From: Cristatella mucedo
Taxonomy: Eukaryota > Bryozoa > Phylactolaemata > Cristatellidae
Assembly: GCA_009760855.2 (NCBI GenBank)
Contig: WPIO01000002.1
Span: 7,620,001-7,684,000, forward strand
Direction: 5' to 3'
Length of the DNA stretch: 64,000 nt
The translations under genes and the position numbers were made by a program. Under the pieces are notes generated by a model. It ran no database searches, was not told the origin of the DNA, and saw nothing but the letters and a program-made list of their open reading frames with translations. Below, in pieces: positions 1 to 39,958 of the stretch (position 1 is the first letter of the stretch; every line of letters begins with the position of its first letter).

Positions 1-837
1 ATCGCTACCTTCCTTAGTGATACTCTCCCGTAATTTCGATGTTTTAAATACAGGAACCTTAAGTCCACCAGCTTCGTTTGCTGCCTAGGTATATGCATTT
101 TAGTGAGATGGCATCAAGAAGCTGGAAGCACCTGTCAGACGCATGCTGCAAGCGTGGTGACAAATTGTCACGAAAAGAAAGGGCGATATAAATTACTCCA
201 CGCAAGCATCAACTAAAGTGCTTGTGAGGCGTGCAAAGCATAATTTCGGCATGGCGTCGGGGTCAGGACAAACTCTGGGTACCCAGATTCACCTGCGAGA
301 AATGCAGTAAGCACTGGAAGTTAAGTTAAAAAAAAATATTTGCATAATTGCAATTCATAGAATCTTCTAGCGACAAATAAAATAAGCAATTCGTGAGTGA
401 AACGATTTGATGTATTCATTGTTACAGCCTTGACTCCACTTATAAAAAAATGGCCAGAAAATAGGCATTCTTATATATACGGAGTAATATCTGAATCGTC
501 TTTGTAGCTTTGTAGAGTGACAGATGGAGATACATAGTGTGCGAAAGGCCTATATTTTTCACACTAAATTGATCTGCTAATGCCAAGGGTTACTACCTGT
601 GAGCCAGTGGAGAAAACAGATGGCAGAGCTAACCAGTGCTCTCCTCTACCTTTTCCTACATTTCCAAAACGGATGATGATCAGAAGCTCTGATCAAAAAG
701 CCGCCCCATCATTCCATTGACTTGTGTAACCTCACGGCAAGCGTGAGGCTACAAAGACTAATGGCATCGTTCTTGCCTTTGTACACTTCGCTTTCCAAGT
801 TATGCGACAGAGGAGTGTTCCTCAGGGGGCTCAAGTA
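1..837. other. No gene recognised
   Basis: AT-moderate sequence with no long or conserved reading frame and no recognisable repeat beyond the LINE-tail module that follows it. Confidence 0.5.
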
Positions 838-925
838 ATAATGATAATAATAATAATAATGCACTTGATAAAGGGCCCTCAGAGAATTTAATCTATTTCT
901 AGGCGCTTTACATTTGCTGTAAGTA
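838..925 (+). repeat. (TAA)n plus conserved 'AAGCGCCCTCAGAGAA' repeat tail
   Basis: A TAA-rich run leads into cacttgataaagggccctc and a TTTCTAGGCGCTTTACATTTGCTG block. The same module recurs at 3870-3956(-), 34095-34140(-), 34462-34530(+), 49524-49590(+), 54495-54580(+) and 62990-63060(-). It is therefore a dispersed retroelement end rather than unique sequence. Which autonomous element it belongs to is not settled here. Confidence 0.7.
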
Positions 926-1639
926 GAAGACCTTGGCAGCCTGATTCCTATTTGTAGATCGCTGTATGCATGCTGATCAGACAGTGCTCTCAGTGCACCT
1001 TGCGATCACATTTCTCTTCACTTAGGACACATAAATGCTTTTCGTCGCCTAACACTGTCCTGCTACTCGCAGTTCACGTTGCCAAGTCGAAGCAGGTGCC
1101 ACTCGAAAACGGTTGACTTAGATACTTGCTAATGAGCTGAATCGGCGGCTAAGCTCTCGAGTCCTTGGCTACAAGCCCAGCAGAAGTAAACGGGTGCTTC
1201 TCCTGGCTACTGGCTACTCTTAATGGCGAACCAGTCGAACGAGTCGAAAGGCACCGATCGCTAAAGGCTGTAGGCGAGGCGACCTTCTCACTGCGAAGCA
1301 TCAGGCTAGCGCACCGCCGAACTGGCACTCGGCAGTGGGCTACGCAGCCAGCGAGGCAAGCGCGGCGGAACACGCCTCCTTCGACCGAGCGTTCGGCATT
1401 AAGGCACGCACAGTACTGCTGTGCGTGCACAGCGGTAATTGTCACTGCAGTTGTCACTGCAGTTGTCGCAGCAGCTCGGCTATGCATCCACCGTTGCCTG
1501 AGGATCGACGCCCTACTTCGTGCTGACTGCGTTTGAGTTCCAATGCGTCGCCTAGGTTTTCGGCTGGGGCGAGCACACAGTGTCACGGCCGCCTCTTGGA
1601 AATCCTACCCGAAAGACTTTGTATTCCCATTCTTCGGGA
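926..1639. other. No gene recognised; partly GC-rich
   Basis: The stretch around 1150-1540 is GC-rich and opens overlapping frames on both strands. Their translations are Arg/Ala-rich and resemble no known family, so I do not call a gene. It ends next to a diverged SINE. Confidence 0.45.
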
Positions 1640-1830
1640 GCCTCGAGCTATGTATGGATCGTGATAGCCCGTGAGCTAAGGTGCCCGCTCTTCATGACCA
1701 AGATCGTGAGTACTAATTCTGCAGTCGACGATCCTTTTATTGCCAACTGCAATTGGTGGTGATAGCCGTTAAGGCTTTTCTGCCGCTATAAATGTTGTTT
1801 TATGCTGATGATAGGACAGCGTGAGAAAGC
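1640..1830 (+). repeat. tRNA-derived SINE, diverged copy
   Basis: It shares the order of blocks of the SINE at 28530-28691: a degenerate tRNA-like head (gtgagctaaggtgcccgctc), then the body block ggtggtgatagccgttaagg. The B-box region is eroded. Related copies are at 12910, 15390, 17962, 28530 and 31300. Confidence 0.55.
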
Positions 1831-2639
1831 AATCAAAGCACACATACTTGAATAACAAGCACGTGAGCACAAAGTACAACTCCTCACTAAGCATCACTTC
1901 TGACGGTCTTTTATCGGCTCTAAGCCATATATTATGGCATGGCAGGTTCCTGCTGATTATAGCTCGTGATCCGCTAATAGACTCTAGCAACTGCCATAAT
2001 CTTGACGATTAGCATTTCAACTGTTCACAGCTTCAGTAGCGGAAGCCAAGCTGTAGACACCATTTCAACAGCGCTAGTTGTCACAGAGCTGCCGTAATGG
2101 CAGCTCTTACAGAAATGACGCCGATGCATTACTAGAATAAATTTGCTGCTTATATAGCTCGTCGTGTAACTCGAAACAATAGTAAGGTGCTCGAAAGTTG
2201 CCGCGACTCTGTGCCAGCAGTCTAGCAGCAGGGATCTTCCCCGTGCACAGATAGCTTTAATTCGTGCTTATCATCTACGCGCTAAGCCTTTATATGCATC
2301 TGCCCAGTATTTGCAAGGAAGAACTGTAAAAAATGGTTGCGGCTATGTGGCGCGATGAACGAGTTTTCGCAGTGCGATAATTCAGGTCAGCGGCTGAAGT
2401 GAGGGGGGCTTAGCTGGTCCTGGTAATGAGGTTGAAGTGGCAACGGGTGCTCTGTTGTTATTACAGTTAACTTGTCATAGCGGAACGTTCGTGGTCGGCG
2501 AACTTTTACCTTCCGTTTTAGGCTAGGGAAGACTCGTACATCCCACAGCTGCCAGTACATTGCCGACCGCCGCGCCTCACGGCACGCACCGCTGGCAAAA
2601 TTCGGTAAAAGCCCGAGACGTCTAAATAAATTGCAACTA

Positions 2640-3065
2640 CCGCAGCGGCCGGTTGTCGCGTTCTCGCTTGGCCGGTGCGCCAGCTGCGGTCGGTGGGCGG
2701 ATTTGAGACCTGCCGCAGGTGGCGCTCCGCGCTGTCTGCGATTAGCCCAACTCAATATGGCGCTGTGCTCGCTCGGCGCTATAAACATTCGCCCGTGAAG
2801 CACGCTCGAGGTATTTTAGCCATCCGAGGCCCGTCGGGATAGGTTCAGACGATTGGGTTGCCGCAGTGCGCCAAGATGCGGACTGCAGCCCCCGTGTTGG
2901 TGCATCCGTTGCGGGCGCGGGCCGGAAAAAGCTGCTGCGCTTGCCGGCCGGCGCCTTGCGAGCGCCCTGCGATTCCGTTGCTGGGATCCCAATGCAGTGT
3001 AGCGCCGTCGCAGCGCTCAAGCCATCGTAGCGTACTCATCTTCCTTTTAGACCAACTAACTGGGG
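2640..3065 (+). promoter_or_regulatory. GC-rich, CpG-rich probable promoter and 5' UTR of SUPT20H
   Basis: The 400 bases before the SUPT20H ATG are markedly richer in G+C and CpG than the flanking DNA. I see no convincing TATA box, which suits a broadly expressed gene with a CpG-type promoter. No conserved protein is encoded in any frame here. The call is an inference from position and composition; the transcription start is not visible. Confidence 0.4.
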
Positions 3066-29220
<26,155 letters not shown>

Positions 29221-29630
29221 GTGATCGCTCTGCTCCCGCTGGCCACCGCCGCTGCCGATCGGTCAGCTCGGCAGCTGACGGTGTGGACACCCGGCTCCGG
29301 CCTGCCCGACCTGCCTTTTGCTTCGGAAGCACTGAGCCGTAGTAGCAGTCGAAGCGGCTGAACTCGCTCTTCTGCCTTCTTGGAGCTCTTCTGTCTTGGA
29401 GCTCGCTCTGCTCTCTCACCTGGGAGTGCCGACCGATCAGCCCGCGGCGTGGCGCTGCAGCTGCTGCTGCGGCTCCTCCTTCACCGCCTCCGCCGCTTCT
29501 GTCGCTGCAGCAGTGGCAGAGCAGCGCCCGAGGACGACGGGGCGTGGCCGGCCCTGGCCGAGGCGCTGCTGTCGCTCGCTGCTCGGATTTCCCGGTCTGC
29601 AGCATTGCACTCCTACCGAGCTCACCAGTC

Positions 29631-29636
29631 AATAAA
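29631..29636 (+). promoter_or_regulatory. AATAAA polyadenylation signal of SUPT20H
   Basis: A canonical AATAAA hexamer lies about 410 bases after the SUPT20H stop codon, followed within 30 bases by T-rich and GT-rich sequence (29656-29690) typical of a downstream cleavage element. It implies a 3' UTR of about 430 nt. Confidence 0.7.
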
Positions 29637-29654
29637 CGAGTCGTGATACCTCCA

Positions 29655-32214
29655 CACTCTTATGTTTTTTGTTTTTGTTTCGGCGTCTTGATCGAACAAT
29701 TCTTTTCATTCTGAATCTTTGCCCTCGGACTGTACCTGCAGTGGATGCACCCCTTGTGCACGCGAAAGCCGCAGTTTCCCCTGGATGGCTAGCAGCTCCA
29801 AGCTGGAACCTCGTATGCAAGCTTTCCACCGATGCGTGTGGCATGGAAGGAGAATCGCGACCTGTGTTGTAGGTCAGACAGCTGGTGCTGTTTAGCCGGG
29901 CACGCTTCATTGCCCAGCAACCAGCTGCCGAGGGTGCCGATCACATCTGGCCCCCCCTCCACCTCCGCACTGCCTATCGGTAGGACCCGCCGGTGTGGGA
30001 TAGCAAGACAGGCTTCATTTCCGACGACTTTCGCTGGCTTTCAGGACCGCAGACCATTTTGCAGACCTGTAGCTGCTGCCATTTTGGTGAACCCGGTGAG
30101 TAGTGGTTGGCCGAGGTAGCTCGGCTGGTCAAAACTTCACCATTAGGGCATCATCATATCAAGTATCATTCACATAAGGACCCGGCAAATGCTGAGAGAG
30201 TCAGGTGCGTTTTTAGCTTCTTTTTAAATGTCAATCCTGATCAGGAGACAGATGCCGTGCTAGAGTCGGGAGTGAGTTCCATGCTTTAGGAGCATACGAA
30301 CTGAAGGCACGGTCTCCAAAGAATTTGAGTTTGGTTCGATGCATAGTTTGATGATTTAGTAAGAGCAAGTGGTACACTGCCTAGGCTTGTCGGGGGAGTA
30401 GCTGTTATAGGTAGGTTGGAGCCAGAGAATGTCTACCGGAGTACAGTGAGTGGCAACACCTTGAATGTCCGTCAATGCCTTGCCTGATTGGCAGTTAACT
30501 CAGGTCGTAGAGAGGTGGCATATTGTGGCAACTGTGATACTCATACCAGACAAGCCTGGCTGCAGTGTTGCTCCCTTAGTCAACTCCTGATTGCACAGTG
30601 CTGGGATTGCTGCACTCAGTACTATGCCAGGCGAAGCATAACCCTTTTTAATTTTGCATCCAGCCATCGCTCTAATTGCGACCATTTACTACAGCATTTA
30701 CTGTATTTATACTGTACATTTACTACTAAGTGGAATATCTGGACAAAGCCGTTCAATGGACTGATTACGTGCTGGTTTGAAGCTAAGGCTAAAGGGGGGG
30801 GGGGGCTGGCTGGGATTATACAGGTCAATGATCTCGCCCTGCGCTGCATTATCGTGGAGGCTGCAATATTGGAGGATACTCACACAGGGTGATCTGCTGA
30901 CCATGAACTTGCAAGTGCTCAGCACTAATATCCTGCGCATGAACTTGCTCAGCAGCAGCTGCATTAGAGGTCCGAGCATAAACAGAAGTAGGCAGCAGTG
31001 TGTGCGCGCGTGTGTGTGCACTTGTAAGTATTCACGTATGTGTGGCGTAAAGTGTTGTGTATGTGTGTATATCTGTGTGAGCTAGATTTTGCATGCACAA
31101 CCTCCATTAGTAAGCTAAGAGCTAAAAAAAAAAAAATAAGGTTGGTTGATACAACGTCTCATTTAAGTACCAGACAAAAATGCCGTTACGACTATTATTC
31201 CCGCTGACAGTGGGCTATCAAGAAATACCTCCTACACGGTCATAGCCACCAACGTGGGACGTGAAGTGGGAGCAGCTTATTCTGGGGGTCCAAAAAATGC
31301 TAGCTGATTTAGCTAGATCATTTGTATTGCAGCAGAGGAACCTCTCATGGCCATCATCACCGCTTGCACCGTTTGTAATAAGGGATTGCCCACTGCAGGA
31401 TTCGAACCCACCACCTCTGTCTTGAAGAGTGAGCATCTTATCTCATGGGCTACCACGTCCCTGACTACAAGTGATTACTGTTAGTTGACTGGCATTCAGT
31501 TAAAGAAAGCCCTTTTCGATGATGGCTTCTGTTAATTTGCATTTTGGTGGCAAATTTGCACTTATGCCTGTACTTATCTCTCCGAATGCACACGTTATAT
31601 GCTCGGAGAAATTAGATATGGCGACCTCAAGTGCATCCAGGTGCAATGGATATAGGTAGAAAGAAGCCGTTGTGCCAGCATACTGTTGCTGCTGCAGGAT
31701 CATAGGCAGGATCAGGCACATCGTGTGCTGTGCGAGCATTATACTTAGCCTCAGCTAGCTCGGTCTAATCCCATGCTCATCGAAAGCAACCTGCTGCATT
31801 GTCTTGGGACACCAAGCTGTGCACTTGCAGGCTATGATAATGCCCTCAGTCTTCATAGCCTGCAGGTGCTGGCAGCACGTACGCACGACGGACCACGAAT
31901 GTATGTACTTCCTTGGTTTGAAGAACACCAAACTCCTTCGAAGCATGTATTGCTGACATTTGTGCTTGAATGGCAGAATGCCTGCTCAAATAAAATGATC
32001 AACTAACATAAGTTCTGGTCGCTCCTAGTCACTTCGAAAACGAAAAGCCTGAACCTCGATCGGCACGGCCAGCATGTCTCCTGCTTCCTTGGCAAACGCA
32101 CACGTGGTGTGCTGTTCCAAGCAGACTTCTCGCCAGATGACAATACATCCTACCGTTGAGGTCCTGGTTTCCATAACTCAGTAGTATCACCCGAGCAACA
32201 AGAAGCTTATGAGC
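29655..32214. other. Intergenic, repeat-derived
   Basis: No gene recognised between SUPT20H and the histone genes. The piece 30150-30345 matches the 3' part of the long repeat at 54700-54860 (shared ggagcatacgaa and gcacggtctccaaag). A poly-G run lies near 30795 and a 12-base poly-A near 31125. Open frames here are short and unlike known proteins. Confidence 0.6.
31300..31465 (-). repeat. tRNA-derived SINE (minus)
   Basis: The minus strand shows the B-box gtgggttcgaatcctgc, the body gcggtgatgatggccatgag and the tail aaatcagctagcattttttgg. It is the same family as 17962 and 28530. Confidence 0.8.
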
Positions 32215-32640
32215 TGTGCTAAAATTCAGCACCTGTTGGCTTCGCTGTCTTAGCCCCTCCAACTGCTACATTGCACCTTGTCACCGACCTGAACTGGGTG
32301 CACATCAAGCATATTGCAATGTAAAGGTTTTACCACCTGCTTTCAGTTCCCTTCGTTCTCTTGCCCCAGCCTACCTATCCGGATTACACGTCGTGTAGCT
32401 GGTCCTCGAACCAAACCTGCGTATCTTTTTTATTTATGGGAGCACCGTGTAGGTCTACATTCAATTTGAATTAAGATATACGCGGCCTCCATGTTCAAAA
32501 ATCGCAACCATCTGCCACTGCAACAACTTTTGACCGGCGCCCTAAAGACATCCTTCTACCGCCTGCATAACAGGCACTGCCTTATCACTAATGCATCAAC
32601 ATGTTTAAGCATACTGCAATGCCTTAATAATGAATCGAGT
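32215..32640 (+). mobile_element. LINE (L2/CR1-like) ORF2 C-terminal fragment
   Basis: The plus-strand LAPAYLSGLHVV segment followed by an LVLEPNLRI-like piece fits the conserved 'GLAPxYLxDLL...RxLRSS' C-terminal block of L2/CR1 ORF2 proteins. It stops about 150 bases short of the H2B stem-loop. Confidence 0.55.
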
Positions 32641-32789
32641 CCTCGTTGGCTATTGGTTGATGCAAGCTGAAATTGATCACACAAAAATCAAAACAAATTA
32701 ATGCTTCCTTTCCAGCATATTTAAAAAAAATCTAGCAAGAACAAACTGAACTATGCTGAACTAATGAAAGCTCCAAGTAAACGTTTAGT

Positions 32790-32805
32790 GGCCCTAAAAA
32801 GGGCC
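32790..32805 (-). terminator. Histone 3' stem-loop of H2B
   Basis: On the minus strand it reads GGCCCTTTTTAGGGCC, a 6-bp stem with a 4-base loop. This matches the SLBP-binding element that ends metazoan replication-dependent histone mRNAs. It lies 27 bases past the H2B stop. Confidence 0.95.
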
Positions 32806-32832
32806 GTTGTTAACTTGGTAACATGTCGACAT

Positions 32833-33456
<624 letters not shown>

Positions 33457-33849
33457 ATGACAGGACGTGGCAAGGGTGGCAAGGCAGCTGGCAAGTCCAA
33501 GTCGAGGTCGTCGCGTGCCGGACTGCAGTTTCCGGTCGGCAGGATCCACAGGCTGCTGCGCAAGGGTAACTACGCGGAGCGCGTTGGAGCCGGAGCGCCC
33601 GTGTACCTGGCGGCCGTGATGGAGTATCTGGCGGCCGAGGTGCTGGAGCTGGCCGGCAACGCGGCGCGCGACAACAAGAAGACGAGAATCGTGCCGCGCC
33701 ACTTGCAGCTGGCCGTGCGCAACGACGAGGAGCTGAACAAGCTGCTGGCTGGCGTGACGATAGCGCAGGGCGGTGTGCTGCCCAACATACAGGCCGTGCT
33801 GCTGCCCAAGAAGACCGACAAGCCGGCGGCAGCTGCCAAGTCGGCTTAA
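33457..33849 (+). CDS. H2A: Histone H2A, replication-type
   Basis: A canonical H2A of 130 residues. It has the N-tail [21 protein letters not shown], the fold from [22 protein letters not shown], the acidic-patch segment NDEELNKLL and C-terminal [15 protein letters not shown]. There is no SQ[E/D] motif, so it is not H2A.X, and the docking domain is H2A rather than H2A.Z type. Residue 2 is Thr rather than the common Ser. It is intronless, TATA-driven, and followed by a histone stem-loop. Confidence 0.97.
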   Translation: MTGRGKGGKAAGKSKSRSSRAGLQFPVGRIHRLLRKGNYAERVGAGAPVYLAAVMEYLAAEVLELAGNAARDNKKTRIVPRHLQLAVRNDEELNKLLAGVTIAQGGVLPNIQAVLLPKKTDKPAAAAKSA

Positions 33850-33873
33850 AAAAAAAGTTGCTCATACAAGAAC

Positions 33874-33889
33874 GGTCCTTTTCAGGACC
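33874..33889 (+). terminator. Histone 3' stem-loop of H2A
   Basis: GGTCCTTTTCAGGACC, a perfect 6-bp stem with a TTTC loop, 25 bases after the H2A stop. It is the standard SLBP/U7-processed 3' end signal. Confidence 0.96.
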
Positions 33890-33984
33890 ACCAGCCGTGT
33901 ATGCGAGTATTCTGTTGTCAGAACGCCCAATGCTACGCGCGCGAAATGGGGTCGAGTTGCAAATCGTATGTACTATCGCTTGTG

Positions 33985-34140
33985 CTTATGCATGCTGCCA
34001 CTGACCACATTTGCATGTAGACACTGTGCATGTCATCCCTAACCATTCAACAATTCATTTTGTTTACTTATCAAGCGTGAAATTACCATTCAATTGCATT
34101 TCCCTCTGCAGCAAATGTAAAGCGCCTAGAGAAGGGATTG
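33985..34140 (-). repeat. Dispersed TAA/AAGCGCC repeat, truncated copy
   Basis: The block ccattcaattgcatttccctctgcagcaaatgtaaagcgcctag matches the copies at 3870-3956(-) and 62990-63060(-); the TAA end is missing here. Confidence 0.65.
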
Positions 34141-34361
34141 TTGGGACGTCCTGTGAAGAAATACTGAGTTTTGCACAATACCTGCTTCCCCAGGGCAGTC
34201 ATTGCTTCTCTGCCTGTCATCAATGCATCCCCCCCCCAGCATCTCCCGAGTCGCAGCTCTCGGCTGAAGCTGCGGCCGCAAGATGACGTAGGTCTTGCCT
34301 TGCCCACTCAAGGAGCATGCAGTTATGTGGTCCACGGGTGGCTAGCACAACTGCTGTGGCG

Positions 34362-34450
<89 letters not shown>

Positions 34451-36002
34451 GCAAATAACAATAAGCAATATATTTGTATAGCGCCCTCAGAGAACCGAAT
34501 TCCTTTCCAGGTATTTATACAGACAGTAGAAAGCATTACCAAATGATTAGTGGTGTTACCACAAGCAGCAGCTATAGTGTAAGCAGATACATGCCTACGA
34601 AGAGCGATTAACTGAGACCCATAAAATGCTGTACTACTACTAATAATAATAAATACAACAAATACATAATAGTACATTGCTTATAGCACCGCCAATTACC
34701 CTCAATCTCTTTCTAGGCTCGAAGCAAATTGAATGTGGAAAATGCCGAATGCAGGTTCCATTGTCCGGCCGGCAGTGCCCAGCCTGTGATAACATGTACG
34801 CCGGAATTCATAGAGTTGTTCTTGGTGGTGAGGCTTAGGGAAATTTAGCGACAATTGAATGCACCGCCTGCATCGATCACCAAACGAGCTCCTCCCCCCC
34901 CCCGTTGCACCTGGCTGAGGCCGTGCTACTGGTATGTTAGTCTTCGAGTGGCAGAAGTGCGAATGACGAGGGTGAGTTTGCAATCGCTGAAGCAGCACCT
35001 TCGGCACTCGTTCGGCCATTGCAAGCAGTGTTGATGAACTGAGATCTACTTCACTAATCAGCAACTACCACGTGCTACGATGCTGCAGGTCTGCTTGTAC
35101 TGGTAAGGAGTACGAGTGAGCCATCGCATAAAGGTTTCTGAAATCTCCTGGTGAAGATTCTGATCATCAGGTTTCCACTTGGAGCCAACAGCACTAGCAT
35201 TCAACTCAGCTGGCTCACTTGTTACCTTACGAACGCGTCGTCGAGTTAGAAACATCAATATCGGGAAATTAAGCCAGCCTGCCTCAAGACGTCGGCTCGT
35301 TGGTGAGCTACGCCATACATGCACACGTATTCCGATTATAAATTGCACGAACGAGCCCGCCACTCTCGGAACAAATTGTGACCGAGCACTCCCTGATATT
35401 CTCAACTTGTACGCGAGAGGCTGCGATAGCTCTCTCCAATGGAAGAGGACGGTAGTTAGGCTCGCGAAACATCTCTCGCATACCGGAAGCAAGAGGATGA
35501 CGGGAGCTTAGAAGAAGTGCGTTTTATGCAGCCTACCTGTCGCAAGTGAAAGTGCAGGCACACCAACCTCTCGACCAGGCTTGCAGGAGCGATTCGTAGT
35601 CTCCTAAATGGTAACTTGGGCTCCACTGAAGAAAAAGTACGTTCTGACTTTTCATTCGCGAGAAATTTTGGGATCCTGCACCGCACTTGCGAGGCTCAAT
35701 CTTAACCTTTGCAAGCTCATGCGCCCGGCTAAAGGTAATCGCTATCTGCTAATTAATGCGTACGGCCATGAGTTTAAAAATGCCGAGAAAATTTGTTATT
35801 TAAAGGTCAATGCTTTATTATTCAAAGGCCATAATTACTCGTAGGCCTAACCTGGGAGACCAGTCCGATTGTTTAGTCATGGGCTAAGCCTACAGGTCTT
35901 ATGACTTACTATGGCCTGTAACTTGTCGAAAGTAGCAACACACTTGTCTAATGCGACGTCAAGGAAAGACATTGCCGGCTCAGATACTCTCTTCGACTGG
36001 GT
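34141..36002. other. Spacer between the two histone pairs; no gene
   Basis: Apart from the TG run and two fragments of the dispersed repeat (34462-34530 and 34680-34720), I see no conserved frame and no H1 gene. The spacer separates the H2B/H2A pair from the H4/H3 pair by about 2.1 kb. Confidence 0.55.
34365..34448 (+). repeat. (TG)42 microsatellite
   Basis: 84 bases of perfect TG, followed by another copy of the dispersed tail (tttgtatagcgccctcagag, 34470-34490). Confidence 0.97.
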
Positions 36003-36018
36003 GGTCCTAAGAAGGACC
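36003..36018 (-). terminator. Histone 3' stem-loop of H4
   Basis: The minus strand reads GGTCCTTCTTAGGACC, a perfect 6-bp stem with the loop TTCT, 24 bases after the H4 stop. Confidence 0.96.
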
Positions 36019-36042
36019 GTTTAAGAATGAAAACGAAGCAGC

Positions 36043-37006
<964 letters not shown>

Positions 37007-37028
37007 GTATTTGATAACTCGGAGCAAA

Positions 37029-37044
37029 GGCCCTTTTCAGGGCC
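37029..37044 (+). terminator. Histone 3' stem-loop of H3
   Basis: GGCCCTTTTCAGGGCC, a perfect 6-bp stem with a TTTC loop, 22 bases after the H3 stop. Confidence 0.96.
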
Positions 37045-37991
37045 ACTACTTGTTTTCAAGAGCATCCAAGTTTGTCTACACAACGGCAATATTTAAGTTT
37101 CATTGTAATGTACGCAGCGGTGCATGAAGCTAGGATCAAACCTTGGCTGTAAACAATTTGTAGCCACAATCCTGCGAGATTATTTGCATAACTAGGTTTT
37201 TTTTCCCTCAAGTGACTAGCAAGAAATGTATATCTACCTTAAAGCATTATTTCAAATGTGGTAGAGCTGAAAGTACTGGCAGATATACTGGCCCGTTAAT
37301 TAGGTTCAATATCTTGTGAATGCTACCATCGCCCCTTGCTTAAATAAGGTGGCACTAAAACACATTCTTGCTTAGCTTATAAGCTGATCGTAATGTAACT
37401 TATTCGTGGCATAGCGTAGACTTTGTACGCCAGGTTTTGCAACCTGTACATCATGTTTATGCTTGCAAGCAGTACAGCGGATTTTATTCTACGTATGCAA
37501 TGCACGACTGATCAAGACCGTAGCCCATGAGTGAGTTATTTCTCAATATGCATAATAACTTGCCTTTCCAGATTAGTATTTACTGTTTCTGCCCAAAGGA
37601 TTTTGAATGTCAAAAATCTGACGTTAAGTGTAGGCTGCTAAGACACAACTGTAACGGTAAGTCGAACTGTTGATAGCTGTAATCTAGTGCATTGCCAACG
37701 GTGGAGCTGACGAGTCCTGCAAGAAAGAACCATGTAACGTGCTTTCATCAGTTTATGCATCTTCTGGAGTCTTAGCCTGCCTGACAGATGTAGCCTTCCC
37801 GTCTCTTGCAGCTTGATTGTTCCTTTGACAAGTTATTCCTGTGTTAACTCCTGCCTCTATTGGTAACTGTACTTTGCACCAGTTTGATCACCTGGCATGC
37901 ATCCATTTCGCATGGTCATCAAAGCTGATGAAATGCCTCGAGCATGTCGAGATGGCTTGACGTCCGTCGCATGTCAGTGATTATTGTAAAC
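37045..37991. other. Intergenic, nothing recognised
   Basis: AT-rich single-copy-looking sequence with no conserved frame. Confidence 0.5.
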
Positions 37992-38154
37992 CAGTGGTTC
38001 TCGGCTAGTACAGTTACTCATGTTTTGGCGACCTCCAACCATACAATTAGTGTGCTACGTGTGGAAATGCTTGTTTGCCGATGGTCTTAGGCGACCCCTG
38101 TGAAAGGGTCGTTCGACCGCAAAGGGTTTGCAACCCACAGGTTGAGAACCGCTG
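37992..38154. mobile_element. hAT-type MITE
   Basis: It begins CAGTGGTTCTCGGCTAG and ends GGTTGAGAACCGCTG, the widespread Charlie-like hAT terminal repeat. Inside is the typical gaaagggtcgttcgaccgc. The 8-base flanks (ttgtaaac / atgcaatc) agree at 5 positions, consistent with an old target duplication. It is too short to encode transposase. Confidence 0.85.
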
Positions 38155-39829
38155 ATGCAATCCCTCTGCTGTGCAATCTAAGCAAGCATTCAAATGCAAT
38201 ACTTGCTCTCGCCCTGCTAGGCTGTCGAGGAAGCAACCCAGGACAGTTTAACCAGCATTTGTGCATCCTTAGTGACACTTGCATAATCACTATTTACCAA
38301 ACCCGTTTGTTCGCGCTTGCTTCGGCGTCTTGCGCCCCTGTAGTTCGCCTTGTATAGGACCTTCCCCTGTAGACTTGTTTAGTTCCCCTGTTGTTGTTGG
38401 CGAATACGATATTACAAAGAGGTATAGCCTGACGACCGCTCGTCTTGGTCGGAGTTTGGAGGGGCTTGGCGAGAAATAGACTCTAACCCCTGGAATTCGG
38501 CATCATAATTGCAGATATTCTGTGTCCTGATGCCTTCTGCCGTGCAAGGTACGACCACTGAAAAAATATTGCCAGTGAAGCCTGGATGGCAGATCTACAC
38601 TGCTGTTCGATAGTCGGTTCTCGGGTCGTAAAGGGCAAGGTCAAACTCTCGAGGCTGATCCTACCACTGTCTGCTGGTATCTATTGGGCAGCAGTGACCA
38701 ATCTCTCCCGAAGTGTCGACCTTTCACCGATATTATACCTTGATGAGATGGCCTAGGGCTCATGCTGTGGTCGTTTGCCGCATCGAGCATTAGTGACTCG
38801 GCACTCGTCATTATCTTAATTGAAGCCTCACATATACTCCCCGGGTATGGGCTGATCGTGTCAGGCTGCTCATGTACACCTGCATGATGAATCAAGATCG
38901 CCTCGGGTGGTTTTTTTCGCCATTTCACAAAACGGTATCTCCTGCTATCGACTGTGATGCATAATTTCCAGCCATCCTGCTCCACTACTTTCTTGCTACT
39001 CGCTTCTTCGACTGCTCTCCCAACACAGCTTTCTTCTTACTTTCTGTTGCATGAGTTGGAGACTAGTGTTTTTCCCATGAACATAGAAAGCTGCTTAGCT
39101 TAAGCTATAAGTGGGCTAATAAAATTTCACCACCATAACACCCACCTTTTAAGTGTGGGCGATAATACGGCAATACGTAATACGATAATACGGGCGAAGA
39201 TACGCTACAGTAAATCATGCAGAGCCAAGTTACCCTAAGAACTTTTAAGAGTTAAGTTTTAACTTGAATGTGAAAGCTAGCTAGTAGCCATGGCATAACT
39301 TACTGTCACTATGGTGTCAAGAAAATTTCCTCACTGGAGTACAGATGCCTGCGACGATGCCACACCAGCTAGCCTAAGCTTGCTGGACTGACTGTAGACG
39401 AGTGTGATTTCGTCCTTAGGTGTTAGACCTTGGGTGAGGTGCTAACTCTACCCGTACGACCCAAGTCATCGGCTCAAGTCTTTCAGCAACCAATTTTTTG
39501 TTGCCCTCGGTGAGCTGATTGAAAGCCGGCAATGCTCCTCTGTCGTTATGTGAATCACTAACCAGGCACTCTTTTGCTTACTTTTTCTGGACGTTCTTAA
39601 AGAAAAAACGAGACTGTTTCGATTTTAAAAATCATCGAAACGGCTTTTAGCTTGAATCGCTAGTCCACATGCTGTCTGACATACAGGCGCATTAGTAATT
39701 GCTTCTCCTGCTACCGCGAATAAGCCTAGCTACTTATCGAAACAATCATGTACAGGTTGGTTTCCCCACTCACTTCGTTCGCACTGCTGTGGTTCCCATC
39801 CAGATGTGGGTTTTTTATACAAAGCTACT
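38155..39829. other. Intergenic, mostly unrecognised
   Basis: No conserved frame. A weak, eroded SINE-like stretch is possible at about 39425-39560 (gggtgaggtgctaactctac, then catcggctcaagtctttcag). The sequence becomes strongly AT-rich from about 39800. Confidence 0.45.
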
Positions 39830-39958
39830 TTTTTAATATAAATTTTTTTGCAGGTGGGTTATTAAGTAAGTCACTAATTACACTATTTTTAAGTATGTTG
39901 TATAGTAATATGTAATAATTTTTTTGCATTTCAACAATTTTTTCAAACTTGAACTAAA

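Noticed and set aside
1149-1586. Overlapping GC-rich frames on both strands near 1.2-1.5 kb
   Set aside because: Arg/Ala/Ser-rich translations without known domains, typical of chance open frames in GC-rich DNA.
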